This document shows positions 35,044 to 43,487 of a DNA stretch of 64,000 bases, piece by piece. The DNA comes from Rhizobium sp. WYJ-E13 (GTDB lineage Bacteria > Pseudomonadota > Alphaproteobacteria > Rhizobiales > Rhizobiaceae), in the NCBI RefSeq assembly GCF_018987265.1, contig NZ_CP076853.1, forward strand, positions 2,294,001 through 2,358,000. The letters are read 5' to 3'. The first letter of the stretch is position 1; every line of letters starts with the position of its first letter. Under the pieces are notes generated by a model. That model was not told the origin of the DNA, did no database searches, and was given only the letters and a program-made list of their open reading frames with translations. Both the position numbers and the translations under genes were made by a program.

Positions 35044-36330
35044 TTATGCCGGTTCGAGCGCCATGACAAGGCTTGCGTTCTGTCCGCCGAAGCCGAAAGA
35101 GTTGGAAAGCACGGCCGAAACCTGGGCTTCCCGCTTCTTATTCGGCACGACGTCGAGAACGATCGACGGATCCGGGTTGTTGTAGTTGATCGTCGGCGGC
35201 AGCGTGCCGGTCAGCATCGTCTGCAGCGAGAAGACCGCCTCGACCGCACCGGCTGCGGTCAGCGTATGACCGATCATCGACTTGTTGGACGAGACCGGAA
35301 TACCGACCAGCTTCTCGCCGAAGACGGCAGACATGGAGCCATATTCCATCTTGTCGTTTTCCGGCGTCGAGGTGCCATGAGCGTTGATATAGCCTATATC
35401 GTCCTCGCTCATGCCGGCATCGGCGAGCGCTGCGCGGATCGTCGCGATCGCCGGGCCTCCGTCGGGCGAAGAGCGCGTGCGATGGAAGCTGTCGGCCTTG
35501 TCGCCGGCGCCCTTCATGATACCGAGAATTTTAGCACCGCGGGCAACCGCCGATTCCAGCGATTCCAGCACCAGCGTTGCCGCACCTTCGGCGATGACGA
35601 AACCGTCGCGATCCTTGCTGAAGGGCTTGGAGGCCTTGGTCGGTTGATCGTTCTGGGTCGAGAGGGCAGAGAGCAGCGAAAAGCGGATCAGCGCTTCCGC
35701 ACTCAGCGAACCATCGGTCGCAACCGTCAGCGCCCGCTCGGTGCGGCCCTGGCGGATCGCCTCGATGCCGAGCTGGATCGCCGTCACACCCGATGCACAG
35801 GCCGTCGACAGCGTGACCGGCAGGCCGCGCGTGCCGAAGCGATCGGAGAGACGCTCGGAAATAGCCCCGAAGAGCGCCGCCTCATGAAAGGCCGGATCGG
35901 GGCGCTGGCGCATGGCGGCAAGGAACCGCTCATAGGCGTCACCCGGATGGTCGGCCGCCGGCGAGCGGTCGGCGAGCTCGAAACGGGCGCTCCATTCCGG
36001 CTCGATCGGCGGGGCCGCGAGGAACAGCGGGCCGTTGAAATCGCCGGACAGACCGGCGTCGGCGAGCGCTTCGATCGTCGTCTCGCGCGCAAAGGCATAG
36101 GAGCGCTCGACGGCGTTCGGCACGGGAATGTCGATGAAATCGACCGTACCGGCAATGCGCGTCGAAAGGCCATCCGTGGGGAAGCGGGTGATCTCGTGAA
36201 TGCCTGAGGTGCCGGACGAAAGAGCCGACCAATTATCCCTAAGGCCCTGGCCGAGCGAGGTTATGATGCCCATACCGGTGACCGCAACGATCGGACGGCC
36301 GAGATGATCCCTATAAGCGGACGCTGTCAT
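35044..36330 (-). CDS. fabF1XL: Beta-ketoacyl-ACP synthase FabF1XL
   Basis: 428 residues from the ATG at 36330 (GAGGAG 8 bp upstream). The complete KAS II triad is visible: Cys in LSTACASGVTAIQLG, His in GYINAHGTSTPENDK and His in NKSMIGHTLTAAGAVEAV. It condenses malonyl units onto the acyl chain on AcpXL to build the C28 chain. Next to the degenerate partner FabF2XL (12 bp gap), with which it may form a heterodimer. Confidence 0.92.
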   Translation of the reverse strand: MTASAYRDHLGRPIVAVTGMGIITSLGQGLRDNWSALSSGTSGIHEITRFPTDGLSTRIAGTVDFIDIPVPNAVERSYAFARETTIEALADAGLSGDFNGPLFLAAPPIEPEWSARFELADRSPAADHPGDAYERFLAAMRQRPDPAFHEAALFGAISERLSDRFGTRGLPVTLSTACASGVTAIQLGIEAIRQGRTERALTVATDGSLSAEALIRFSLLSALSTQNDQPTKASKPFSKDRDGFVIAEGAATLVLESLESAVARGAKILGIMKGAGDKADSFHRTRSSPDGGPAIATIRAALADAGMSEDDIGYINAHGTSTPENDKMEYGSMSAVFGEKLVGIPVSSNKSMIGHTLTAAGAVEAVFSLQTMLTGTLPPTINYNNPDPSIVLDVVPNKKREAQVSAVLSNSFGFGGQNASLVMALEPA

Positions 36331-36342
36331 TTCAGTCACTCC

Positions 36343-37548
36343 TCACGCTTCTGCGGAAAGAACGGCGACGCCTTCGCCGCGCTGATGTCCAACGGTTGTG
36401 ACGACGGCGGCCTTCGTGCCGGCCTTCATCGGTGCTTCATGCGCAGCATCGAAAGGCGGAACCTTGGCCTTGGCATCGATGGCGAGCGCTGCAAGCGCGA
36501 GGCCGAGCGTGAACTGCGCCTCGAGCGTGTGACCGGAAACGCCGCCGAAACCGCGGATCGCAGCCCCCGGAAGCTGATGCTCCAGAACCGTCTTTTCGCG
36601 GGCGGCAATCTCATGCATGCCGGTCGAGCCGGAGAAGATCGCCGTCCTGTCGGCGGGCAGGTCCGCGGCAGGCTTCAGCAGCTGCTCCATGCGCACTTCG
36701 AAATTGCCCGCAGCGCGATTGCCGCGATCACCCTCGACGGCGGCAATCGTCGCATAGATATGCGCGCCGCGCCCTTCGGCATGCTTGCGCGATTCCAGCA
36801 CCAGGAAGGCACCGGCAGAACCCAGGATTATGCCCCCGCCTTCAAGGCCAGCGCGCGACCAGAGCGGCGCCCATTCGCCACGCGTATTGGCGCCGATCGC
36901 TTCCGTCAGCAGGATCATGTCCTGGCGCTCGGCAGCAAAGGCGCCGCCGACAAGCGCATGGGTGGATTCGCCCGACTTGATGCGCCAGAAGGCCGTCTCG
37001 ACCGCGGAAACGCCGGACGCTTCCTCGCCCATGAAGGTGCGCGAGGAACCGGTGACCTTATGAACAATGGAGATATTGCCGGCAAGCAGGTTGGAAAGCT
37101 GCGCCAGGAACAGTGTCGGACGCAGTTCCGTCGTCAGCTTTTCGTTCAGCAGCAACTCGCGGTCGTTACGCTTCAGCCCCTCGTCGACGATCAGCGTATC
37201 GACATTGATGTCGCGCTCGCCGCCCCCGGCCGCCACGATCATGTCCATCGTACCGCAGGCTTCGAGATCGTCCTTGAAACCGGCATCGTCGAGCGCAAGA
37301 CCCGCGGTGAAGACGCCGATCCGCTGCCAGTTTTCCATCTGGCGCTGATCGCCGCGCTTGGCGATCTGCTGCGACCAGTCGATCTCGGGAAGCGGATGAA
37401 CCGGATAGGGCTTGAACTTCTCGGTCTCGACGACCGGATCAGGTGCGCGGTCAGCGGTCAGCAGCGCGATATGCGCATCCTTGCCGACACCCTGACAGGT
37501 CACGATGCCGATGCCGGATATGACGACGTCATTGGCGGCCTTGCTCAT
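36343..37548 (-). CDS. fabF2XL: Degenerate beta-ketoacyl-ACP synthase FabF2XL
   Basis: 401 residues with the thiolase fold of KAS II: N-terminal VVISGIGIVTCQGVG, and SGHTLEAQFTLGLALAAL near the C-terminus matching the second His segment. The nucleophile site that in FabF1XL reads ACASG reads GEEASG here, so the Cys is replaced by Glu, and the first catalytic His (INAHGT in FabF1XL) falls in SGSTGMHEIAA without the motif. It is probably non-condensing and may set chain length beside FabF1XL, as chain-length factors do in type II polyketide synthases; that role is inference. Overlaps fabZXL by 1 bp. Confidence 0.9.
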   Translation of the reverse strand: MSKAANDVVISGIGIVTCQGVGKDAHIALLTADRAPDPVVETEKFKPYPVHPLPEIDWSQQIAKRGDQRQMENWQRIGVFTAGLALDDAGFKDDLEACGTMDMIVAAGGGERDINVDTLIVDEGLKRNDRELLLNEKLTTELRPTLFLAQLSNLLAGNISIVHKVTGSSRTFMGEEASGVSAVETAFWRIKSGESTHALVGGAFAAERQDMILLTEAIGANTRGEWAPLWSRAGLEGGGIILGSAGAFLVLESRKHAEGRGAHIYATIAAVEGDRGNRAAGNFEVRMEQLLKPAADLPADRTAIFSGSTGMHEIAAREKTVLEHQLPGAAIRGFGGVSGHTLEAQFTLGLALAALAIDAKAKVPPFDAAHEAPMKAGTKAAVVTTVGHQRGEGVAVLSAEA

Positions 37549-38042
37549 TATTTACTCCCCTGGGCGTTGGCCCCCTGCGCAGCGATGGCGGCCATCAGGC
37601 CCACCTCTTCAGCACGTTTCCTAACGATATCGCCGAGCGGAATCTCGCTGAAATTCATGGTGCGCAGTTTCAGCTGCGCATCGCAGACCTTCTTGCCGCC
37701 GCTGGTGATCTTTGCCTTGGTGACGGCAAAACCGGAGCCGTCATGTTCGAGGAAGGCCTCGATGTCGAGCACCGCTTCCGGCTCGACGAAGGTGCGCATC
37801 TTGGCGCCGTCGACCGACATCAGGAAGGGCATGGATGTAAAATCAGTGGCGGCCAGCACCAGCATGCCGGATGCCTGCGCCATGGTTTCGATGAGAAGCA
37901 CGCCGGGAACGAGCGGCATGCCCGGGAAATGCCCCTCGAAGACGGGGCTCTTGGCCGGCACCACCGAGCGCGCAGCGAGCGTACGCTTCTCAAGGTCCAC
38001 CGCCTCGACATGGTCAATCATCTGGAAATATTCCAGCAGCAT
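37548..38042 (-). CDS. fabZXL: 3-hydroxyacyl-ACP dehydratase FabZXL
   Basis: 164 residues with the hot-dog fold: the catalytic His is in FEGHFPGMPLVPG and the Glu in LLIETMAQASG. It removes water from beta-hydroxyacyl-AcpXL during chain elongation. The C-terminal ~25 residues (AEEVGLMAAIAAQGANAQGSK) are an extra low-complexity tail. In the acpXL operon between acpXL and fabF2XL. Confidence 0.92.
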   Translation of the reverse strand: MLLEYFQMIDHVEAVDLEKRTLAARSVVPAKSPVFEGHFPGMPLVPGVLLIETMAQASGMLVLAATDFTSMPFLMSVDGAKMRTFVEPEAVLDIEAFLEHDGSGFAVTKAKITSGGKKVCDAQLKLRTMNFSEIPLGDIVRKRAEEVGLMAAIAAQGANAQGSK

Positions 38043-38156
38043 CAGTCTTCTCCGGCGCGACGGACAAAAGCCCGTCGGAAGGCCTACTTAGGAACAAAAT
38101 CGCCCGGCCGCCATATCAACGGCGGCAGGGCGTGAAAAAAACACGATGACGTTGCT

Positions 38157-38435
38157 TCAAGCCTTGGCGGCGCGCAACTCGTCGATCTTGGCACAGAGGT
38201 TCTTCAGCACGAAATATTCCTCGGTGGAAACCTTGCCCTCGTTGACTTCCTGAGTCCACTTTTCGAGCGGAATCTTGATGCCGAATTCCTTGTCGATGGC
38301 GAAAACGATATCGAGGAAGTCGAGGCTGTCGATACCGAGGTCGTCGATCGTGTGGCTTTCCGGCGTGATCGTTGCGCGGTCGATCTCGCTGGTTTCAGCA
38401 ATGATGTCGGCAACTTTATCGAATGTAGCGGTCAC
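38157..38435 (-). CDS. acpXL: Acyl carrier protein AcpXL
   Basis: 92 residues, the normal AcpXL length, acidic and helical. The phosphopantetheine attachment Ser is in [12 protein letters not shown] (Ser37). It differs from housekeeping AcpP by its length and end ([13 protein letters not shown]). It carries the growing very-long-chain acyl group to LpxXL. The start is a GTG with AGAGG upstream. First gene of the six-gene operon; the promoter is within 38436-38720. Confidence 0.93.
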   Translation of the reverse strand: MTATFDKVADIIAETSEIDRATITPESHTIDDLGIDSLDFLDIVFAIDKEFGIKIPLEKWTQEVNEGKVSTEEYFVLKNLCAKIDELRAAKA

Positions 38436-38720
38436 TCGCTCTACCTCTTGGAAATGAAGATTCTCCTCCTCATAGGCAAATCCATTTCAAAAGCCAATGC
38501 TTTCGTCCCGGTTGTAAACCAATTTGGCGGGAAGGTGTTGCCCAAACAGCAATGGAACGGCACCCTTTGGCCTGCGACAGATGGGCATCGAAGCGCGAGG
38601 CGATCAACCGGCTAAAAGCTTTTTTCGACTTCCGCAATCGCGAAAGCATCCATCTCGACGCTGAGACAGCGCTGATCTTGGGCTGCAATGTAGCCCTGCC
38701 GCCGATATCGGCGGCTCAGT

Positions 38721-38734
38721 TTGATCTGGATCAA
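38721..38734. promoter_or_regulatory. Anaerobox 1 upstream of fnrN
   Basis: TTGAT-CTGG-ATCAA matches the FNR/FixK consensus TTGAT-N4-ATCAA exactly. It is 31 bp (centre to centre) upstream of the second box. Confidence 0.85.
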
Positions 38735-38751
38735 ATAGGCATCGGGTCGGG

Positions 38752-38765
38752 TTGATAAACATCAA
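38752..38765. promoter_or_regulatory. Anaerobox 2 upstream of fnrN
   Basis: TTGAT-AAAC-ATCAA, again a perfect FNR/FixK site, about 90 bp before the fnrN start. A site close to the promoter can repress while the distal one activates, as described for fnrN autoregulation in Rhizobium leguminosarum. Confidence 0.85.
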
Positions 38766-38855
38766 GACGCAGACGCAAGAAATCGGGATAGATGACTTTG
38801 GGGCCGAAGCGTAACACAGACACGCAGGCTGCATAGTCGGATCGGGGCATCGAAC

Positions 38856-39578
38856 ATGGACATCGCGCGCAGTGAAGATCCTGACATAAATATCCCAGCG
38901 ACCTGCCGCGTCTGCGAGGCACGCCAAGGTGTCGTCTGCAGCGCGCTGACGGCTGCACAACTGCGTGAACTCTGCCGGCATTCGACCCGCCGCAAACTCG
39001 ATTCCGGCTGCGAGATCGTCGCCCAGGGCGAAGAGGTCTCCTCCTATTCCAACATCATGAATGGCGTCGTGAAGCTCTGCAAGGTGATGTCGGACGGGCG
39101 CCAGCAGATCGTCGGCCTGCAATTCGCGCCTGACTTCATCGGCCGCCCCTTCGTGCCGGAGAGCACCCTGTCGGCCGAAGCGGCCACGCCGACGGAAATC
39201 TGCGTCATCCCCCGCGGACTGCTGGACCGGATGATATCGGATACGCCGGAGCTGCAGCATAACCTGCATGCCCAGGCGCTGAAGGAACTGGATGCGGCGC
39301 GGGAGTGGATGCTGACGCTCGGCCGTCGCACGGCCCAGGAAAAGGTCGCAAGCCTTCTCTATCTCGTCGCCACGCATGCCGAGCCGGAAACGACCAGCAG
39401 CACAGCTTTCGACCTGCCGCTCTCACGCGCCGAGATCGCCGATTTTCTGGGGCTGACGATCGAAACCGTCAGCCGCCAGATGACGAAACTGCGCAAGCGG
39501 GGCGTCATCCGCATCGAGAACAACCGTCATATCGTCGTTCGCGATATGGATGAGCTGGAGCGCCTAGTTACTGCCTGA
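38856..39578 (+). CDS. fnrN: Oxygen-responsive regulator FnrN (Crp/Fnr family)
   Basis: 240 residues. The N-terminal cysteines CRVCEARQGVVC (C-x2-C-x7-C) and a further internal Cys (CKVM region) fit the ligands of a [4Fe-4S] oxygen sensor, which FixK-type proteins lack. A cyclic-nucleotide-binding-like barrel follows, then the helix-turn-helix LSRAEIADFLGLTIETVSRQMTKLRKRGVI with the E-x2-S-R recognition pattern for TTGAT. It activates microaerobic genes such as fixNOQP. Two anaeroboxes upstream imply autoregulation. Confidence 0.93.
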   Translation: MDIARSEDPDINIPATCRVCEARQGVVCSALTAAQLRELCRHSTRRKLDSGCEIVAQGEEVSSYSNIMNGVVKLCKVMSDGRQQIVGLQFAPDFIGRPFVPESTLSAEAATPTEICVIPRGLLDRMISDTPELQHNLHAQALKELDAAREWMLTLGRRTAQEKVASLLYLVATHAEPETTSSTAFDLPLSRAEIADFLGLTIETVSRQMTKLRKRGVIRIENNRHIVVRDMDELERLVTA

Positions 39579-39583
39579 TTTGA

Positions 39584-40012
39584 TTACTGCGTGATCACCA
39601 CGCGGGTATTGGCAAGGCCATTTTCCTGCGTCATCGAGAAAAACTGTGCCGCATTGTTCGGATCGAGGCGCACACAGCCATGCGAGGCCGGTGTGCCGAG
39701 CCGCTTGCGGTCGAAAGTGGCATGAACGGCATAACCGCCGTTGAAGAACACGGCAAACGGCATCGGCGCATTGTCGTATTTCTTAGAGCGGTGATCGCGA
39801 GACAGCCACTTGGCGCTCCAGGAACCGGTCGGCGTGGAATAACCCTTGCGCGCCGTGGAAACCTTCCAGCGATACTTCACCCAACCGTTCTCGGTCACGG
39901 TCATCGTCTGCTTGCTGAGACTGATATTGGCGACCAGCGTAGCCGCCTCGGCGGCAACGGGAGAAAATTGCAGCAATAATACTGCGGTCGCAGCCGCAAA
40001 AAACGTCTTCAT
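39584..40012 (-). CDS. Small exported L,D-transpeptidase (YkuD/ErfK)
   Basis: 142 residues: a signal peptide (MKTFFAAATAVLLLQFSPVAA) and a minimal YkuD domain with the catalytic segment ATFDRKRLGTPASHGCVRLDP. Substrate-binding His is in YAVHATF. It modifies peptidoglycan or anchors lipoproteins in the periplasm; unlike the enzyme at 2051 it has no scaffold domain. Convergent with fnrN with 5 bp between the stops, so no terminator fits between them. Confidence 0.87.
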   Translation of the reverse strand: MKTFFAAATAVLLLQFSPVAAEAATLVANISLSKQTMTVTENGWVKYRWKVSTARKGYSTPTGSWSAKWLSRDHRSKKYDNAPMPFAVFFNGGYAVHATFDRKRLGTPASHGCVRLDPNNAAQFFSMTQENGLANTRVVITQ

Positions 40013-40148
40013 GGTCGTCCCTCTATCGAACCTTTAAAGGCTTATTGTCGTCAACGAGGGAAGAGACTACAGCAATACTTGTTATTTTGCTTTAAGACGA
40101 ATGGTAATCACATTTTTAACAGATGAGGGCGAATTGCGGCATGCGATG

Positions 40149-41651
40149 TCACTCTGGAAAACCGGCCTTGCGGTATCCATCGACGAAATGCGCAAGTGTC
40201 GCGGCATCGCGGAACGGCTCCGTTTCCGCCCAATGACTGATGGTGAATTGCGGGTTGGCGACGAGGAACAGGGCGACCTCTGCGCGCGCCTCATCGAGCC
40301 GGCCGAGCTGCGCAAGGCCCGCCGCCAGGAAACGGCGTGAACTGGTGCGATAAGTCTCTTCCCGGCGCAGCGTCTCGACAACGGCGTCGTAGTTACCATC
40401 AGCATATTGGGCCTGGCCGAGCGTCAGATAGTACCAGCTTGCCGGAAACGGGTTCAGCCGGAACGCCTTGCCGATATGCTGAAGACCCTCGTCGGTCCGC
40501 CCGGCGAGCACGGCGATGTCAGACATGGCCGCCCATGTATCGGCCTCGTTCGGATCGAGCGCGATCGCTTTTTCGAATTCCGCATCGGCCTCGGCAAAAT
40601 GGCGCTCATAGGCCAGCAGGTAAGCCAGCACCCATCGGCAGCCGGCATCGTTAGGATCGAGCGCAACAGCCTTGCGCGCCAATCCCAGGGCCACGCTGCG
40701 GTCTTCCTCCGTCGGCCCGCCGCTATGCACCCAGCCCATCCAGTGGTTCAGCGCCAGCCAGCGATGCGCCTCGGCATAATCGGGATCGAGCGAAATTGCC
40801 CGCGTCAGCATCAGCTGCGTTTCCCGCGCCGTTTGCGGCGCATCATCCATCAGCGTGCGCGCCCGCACGCAGAGATCGTAAGCCTCGAGATTTTTCGGCC
40901 GATTGCGCGGCGGCGGCGGGCGCAGCCGGCCGAGCAGCGCCTCGACGATCCTGCCGGTGACTTCGTCCTGAACCGCAAAAATATCGTCCAGGCTGCGATC
41001 GAAACGCTCCGCCCACAGATGCTCGCCCGTCAGCACATCGACCAGCCGGGCATTGATGCGCACACGCCCGGCAGCACGCCTTGCGCTGCCGTCCAGCAGA
41101 TAACGCACGCCGAGCTCCTCGGCGATATCACGCACATCCATCGCCTTTCCCTTGTAGGAAAAGGCCGAATTGCGGGCGATGACGAACAGGCCCGGTATCC
41201 GCGACAGATCGGTGATCAGGTCCTCGGTCAGGCCATCGGCAAAGAAGTCCTGCCCGGGATCGCTGCCAACGAAGGGCAGCACCGCAATCGACGGCTTGTC
41301 GGGCAGCGGCAGCGATTTTCGCCTCGCACCGGCGAACTGCCTGACCGCCCCCGTGAAGCGATAGCCGATGCGCGGAACCGTGGAGATCCACTCCCCGCCA
41401 TCCCCGGCCGGCCCCAGCAGCTTGCGCAACTGTGCGATCTGGACTGTGAGATTGCCCTCCTCGACCGCCATGCCCGCCCAGGCCGCATCCATCAGTTCGG
41501 CCTTACCGAGGATTTCGCCAGGCCGCCCGACAAGCGCAGCAAGCAGTCTGACCCCGCGATGGCCGACGGCAACGGGATCATCGTTCCGAAGAAGCGTTCC
41601 CGCATCCGGATCAAGCACGAATGGACCAAAGGCAAAACGCGCTCCCTGCAT
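40149..41651 (-). CDS. OmpR-type winged-helix regulator with TolB-N-like and TPR domains (CadC-like)
   Basis: 500 residues. Residues 1-100 form a PhoB-type winged helix (GVRLLAALVGRPGEILGKAELMDAAW, then WISTVPRIGYRFTGAV). A middle region (SIAVLPFVGSDPGQDFFADGLTEDLITDLSRIPGLFVIARNSAF, VRYLLDGSARRA) is the FlgO/TolB-N-like module, and the C-terminal part has several TPR units (YAEAHRWLALNHWMG, NEADTWAAMSDIAVLAGR). Such cytosolic regulators are common in rhizobia; the signal and targets are unknown. The ATG at 41651 starts the conserved part; upstream residues are not conserved. Confidence 0.8.
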   Translation of the reverse strand: MQGARFAFGPFVLDPDAGTLLRNDDPVAVGHRGVRLLAALVGRPGEILGKAELMDAAWAGMAVEEGNLTVQIAQLRKLLGPAGDGGEWISTVPRIGYRFTGAVRQFAGARRKSLPLPDKPSIAVLPFVGSDPGQDFFADGLTEDLITDLSRIPGLFVIARNSAFSYKGKAMDVRDIAEELGVRYLLDGSARRAAGRVRINARLVDVLTGEHLWAERFDRSLDDIFAVQDEVTGRIVEALLGRLRPPPPRNRPKNLEAYDLCVRARTLMDDAPQTARETQLMLTRAISLDPDYAEAHRWLALNHWMGWVHSGGPTEEDRSVALGLARKAVALDPNDAGCRWVLAYLLAYERHFAEADAEFEKAIALDPNEADTWAAMSDIAVLAGRTDEGLQHIGKAFRLNPFPASWYYLTLGQAQYADGNYDAVVETLRREETYRTSSRRFLAAGLAQLGRLDEARAEVALFLVANPQFTISHWAETEPFRDAATLAHFVDGYRKAGFPE

Positions 41652-41733
41652 GGCGCGTATCCTAGAGATTTTCCAGTGCGGTTGAAACCTTGCCAGCGAT
41701 GATGCCGTTATGCTGGGGGGAAAGCACCCGGCT

Positions 41734-42645
41734 TCAGTCCTGCCTGACAATGGCGCCGATCGCGTTGACGAGCAGGCGGGATGCCGTCAGCGCCGACAGG
41801 CCGTCAATGTCGGCCGGAGGATAAAGCTCCACAAGGTCGAAGCCGGCAATGCGCGCCCGTCTGCCAAGGCCGGCGATCAGGTCGATCACCTGCGTGTAGG
41901 TAAGCCCGCCCGGTGTGCGCGCCGCTACCCCCGGCATGATGCCGGGATCGAGGCCGTCGCAATCGAGCGTGACGACCACTTGCGCTCCCTCGGGAATATG
42001 CAGCAAGGCGGCTTCGACGCCGGCGGCGTGGATCTCGCGGGCGGTAACGAGATGGCTGCCATAGCGCAGCGCCGCTTCGATCTCGCTCAGGCGTGCGCTG
42101 CCCACGCCGCGCATGCCGACCTGCACGATGCCGGCGACGTGCGGCATCTCGCTGACCCTTCGCATCGGGTTCGAATAGCCATAGCGCTCGCCATGGAGTT
42201 CGTCGCGCCAGTCGATATGGGCATCGATCTGCAGGACCCAGACAGGCCCGTGATCCGTAAAGCCCGCAAGGAAGGGAATGGGCACGGAATCGTCGCCGCC
42301 GATCAGGATCGGCACGGCGGGCAAGGCCAGGACCTCGCGCGTCTTCGCCTCGATCCGCATCCGGTTGCCTTCATTGTCGTGCATGGTGGTCCCGATATCG
42401 CCGGCGTCGATGCAGGAGACCGGCTTGCCGGCAAAGAGCGGGCCGCCGAGGTCGAAATCCCAATGCTCGATGAGATCAGCATCGTCCTGGCTCGCAGCGC
42501 GGATGGCGCCGGCGGCGAGCGCATAGCCGCTGCTGTCCTTGCCGGGATAGGTGCTGCCGTGGGCGGCGGAGAAGATCACCGCTTGCGGCGTGCAGCCATC
42601 GCCCAGGCGATCGGGAAGGCCGAGAAAGGAAGATGAACCAGTCAT
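41734..42645 (-). CDS. Ureohydrolase (agmatinase/arginase family)
   Basis: 303 residues. Metal motifs: DAHIDWRD (usual DAHxD) and TLDCDGLDP (usual SxDxDxxDP) are intact; the first motif, normally GGDHS, reads GGDDSVP, so one His ligand is Asp. The family hydrolyses agmatine, arginine or guanidino acids with two Mn ions to give urea. No signal peptide. The altered ligand leaves the substrate open. Confidence 0.83.
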   Translation of the reverse strand: MTGSSSFLGLPDRLGDGCTPQAVIFSAAHGSTYPGKDSSGYALAAGAIRAASQDDADLIEHWDFDLGGPLFAGKPVSCIDAGDIGTTMHDNEGNRMRIEAKTREVLALPAVPILIGGDDSVPIPFLAGFTDHGPVWVLQIDAHIDWRDELHGERYGYSNPMRRVSEMPHVAGIVQVGMRGVGSARLSEIEAALRYGSHLVTAREIHAAGVEAALLHIPEGAQVVVTLDCDGLDPGIMPGVAARTPGGLTYTQVIDLIAGLGRRARIAGFDLVELYPPADIDGLSALTASRLLVNAIGAIVRQD

Positions 42646-42664
42646 GTCTTTTTGTCCCGATGGG

Positions 42665-43120
42665 TCACGCCGACACCATCGTATCGGTGGCCAGAAACTC
42701 CTCTAGCGCCTTCAGCAATGCCGTCCATCCATGCTTGCGGCCTTCGGCGCCGTCGCTTGGCGGAATGACGCACATCTGTTCGGTATAGGTCAATCGGGTG
42801 CCGCCACCGTAGTCCGCAAAGACGACGGTGGCGAGCGACACTGAATGGATTCTCCCATTCAGCGCCATCGAATAGGCAAAGACGATCCGCTCACGGTCTG
42901 CGATCTCGAAATACCGGGTTTCGTTGGTATGCGTGCCCATATCCGAGACATGCGTGAGATGCTCGGCCCCGCCTGGCCAGAACTCCAGTTTGGTCATGCC
43001 CTGGCCGAGCCACGCTTTTTTCTTTTCCATCAACGCCCAGGCAGACCACACATGGTCGCGGCAATTCGGCAGGATACGTTCGATCACGATCGTTTCATGA
43101 ACTTGCTTTGGATTTGTCAT
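42665..43120 (-). CDS. AHSA1/SRPBCC-domain protein
   Basis: 151 residues of the AHSA1 (Aha1 C-terminal-like) SRPBCC fold: VIERILPNCRDHVWSAWALMEKKKAWLG and THTNETRYFEIADRERIVFAYSM, and the C-terminal helix WTALLKALEEFLATD. Such proteins regularly sit next to an ArsR regulator, as here (stop of the regulator and this start are 1 bp apart). Ligand unknown. Confidence 0.8.
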   Translation of the reverse strand: MTNPKQVHETIVIERILPNCRDHVWSAWALMEKKKAWLGQGMTKLEFWPGGAEHLTHVSDMGTHTNETRYFEIADRERIVFAYSMALNGRIHSVSLATVVFADYGGGTRLTYTEQMCVIPPSDGAEGRKHGWTALLKALEEFLATDTMVSA

Positions 43121-43121
43121 C

Positions 43122-43448
43122 TCATTGCTCCTGATTAAGAAACGTGGCCAGGCGATCGAGACGGCCTTCCAGGGCCCGGCGATGCTCGTGCACCCATGTT
43201 TCGACCCAACTCAGTGCATCCGGCGCGAGACTGACGGTTCGAACCCTGCCCGATTTGACCGACGTTACAAGCTCGGCCTCTTCGAGAACCCGCAGGTGTT
43301 TGAGAAAGGAAGGACGCGCCAGATCAAAGGGTTCGGACAACTCGGAGACTGACGCAGGCCCCTTCACAAGTCTTTCGACGACCGCGAGCCGCGTCGGATC
43401 GGAGAGAGCGCCAAAGAGGCGTGGCAAGTTTGGTTCATACGTAGCCAT
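43122..43448 (-). CDS. ArsR-family regulator
   Basis: 108 residues of winged helix: LFGALSDPTRLAVVERLVKGPASVSELSEPFDLARPSFLKHLRVLEEAELVTSVKSGRVRTVSLAP. The Cys metal motif of arsenic or cadmium sensors is absent, so it is probably not a metal sensor; it belongs to the group paired with AHSA1 proteins. The perfect palindrome at 43438-43459 overlaps its start codon, implying autorepression. Confidence 0.87.
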   Translation of the reverse strand: MATYEPNLPRLFGALSDPTRLAVVERLVKGPASVSELSEPFDLARPSFLKHLRVLEEAELVTSVKSGRVRTVSLAPDALSWVETWVHEHRRALEGRLDRLATFLNQEQ

Positions 43449-43459
43449 ATGGCTACGTA
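43438..43459. promoter_or_regulatory. 22-bp perfect palindrome overlapping the arsR start codon
   Basis: The half site TACGTAGCCAT and its reverse complement abut with no spacer. The start codon of the ArsR gene (43446-43448) lies inside it. A second, weaker copy of the GTAGCC...GG-TACC pattern sits at 43488-43505, 48 bp away. Confidence 0.8.
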
Positions 43460-43487
43460 ACCACGGGGAGGCCCCACTGTCAACATA

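Larger units (their letters stand above)
38436..38855. promoter_or_regulatory. Divergent regulatory region acpXL / fnrN, 420 bp
   Basis: The region serves the minus-strand acpXL promoter (nearer 38436-38600) and the plus-strand fnrN promoter. The only strong signals are the two anaeroboxes listed separately. No open frame here carries a family signature. Confidence 0.5.

Noticed and set aside
38470..38688. A 72-codon minus-strand frame upstream of acpXL
   Set aside because: No family signature and no clear ribosome site; it overlaps the likely acpXL promoter region.
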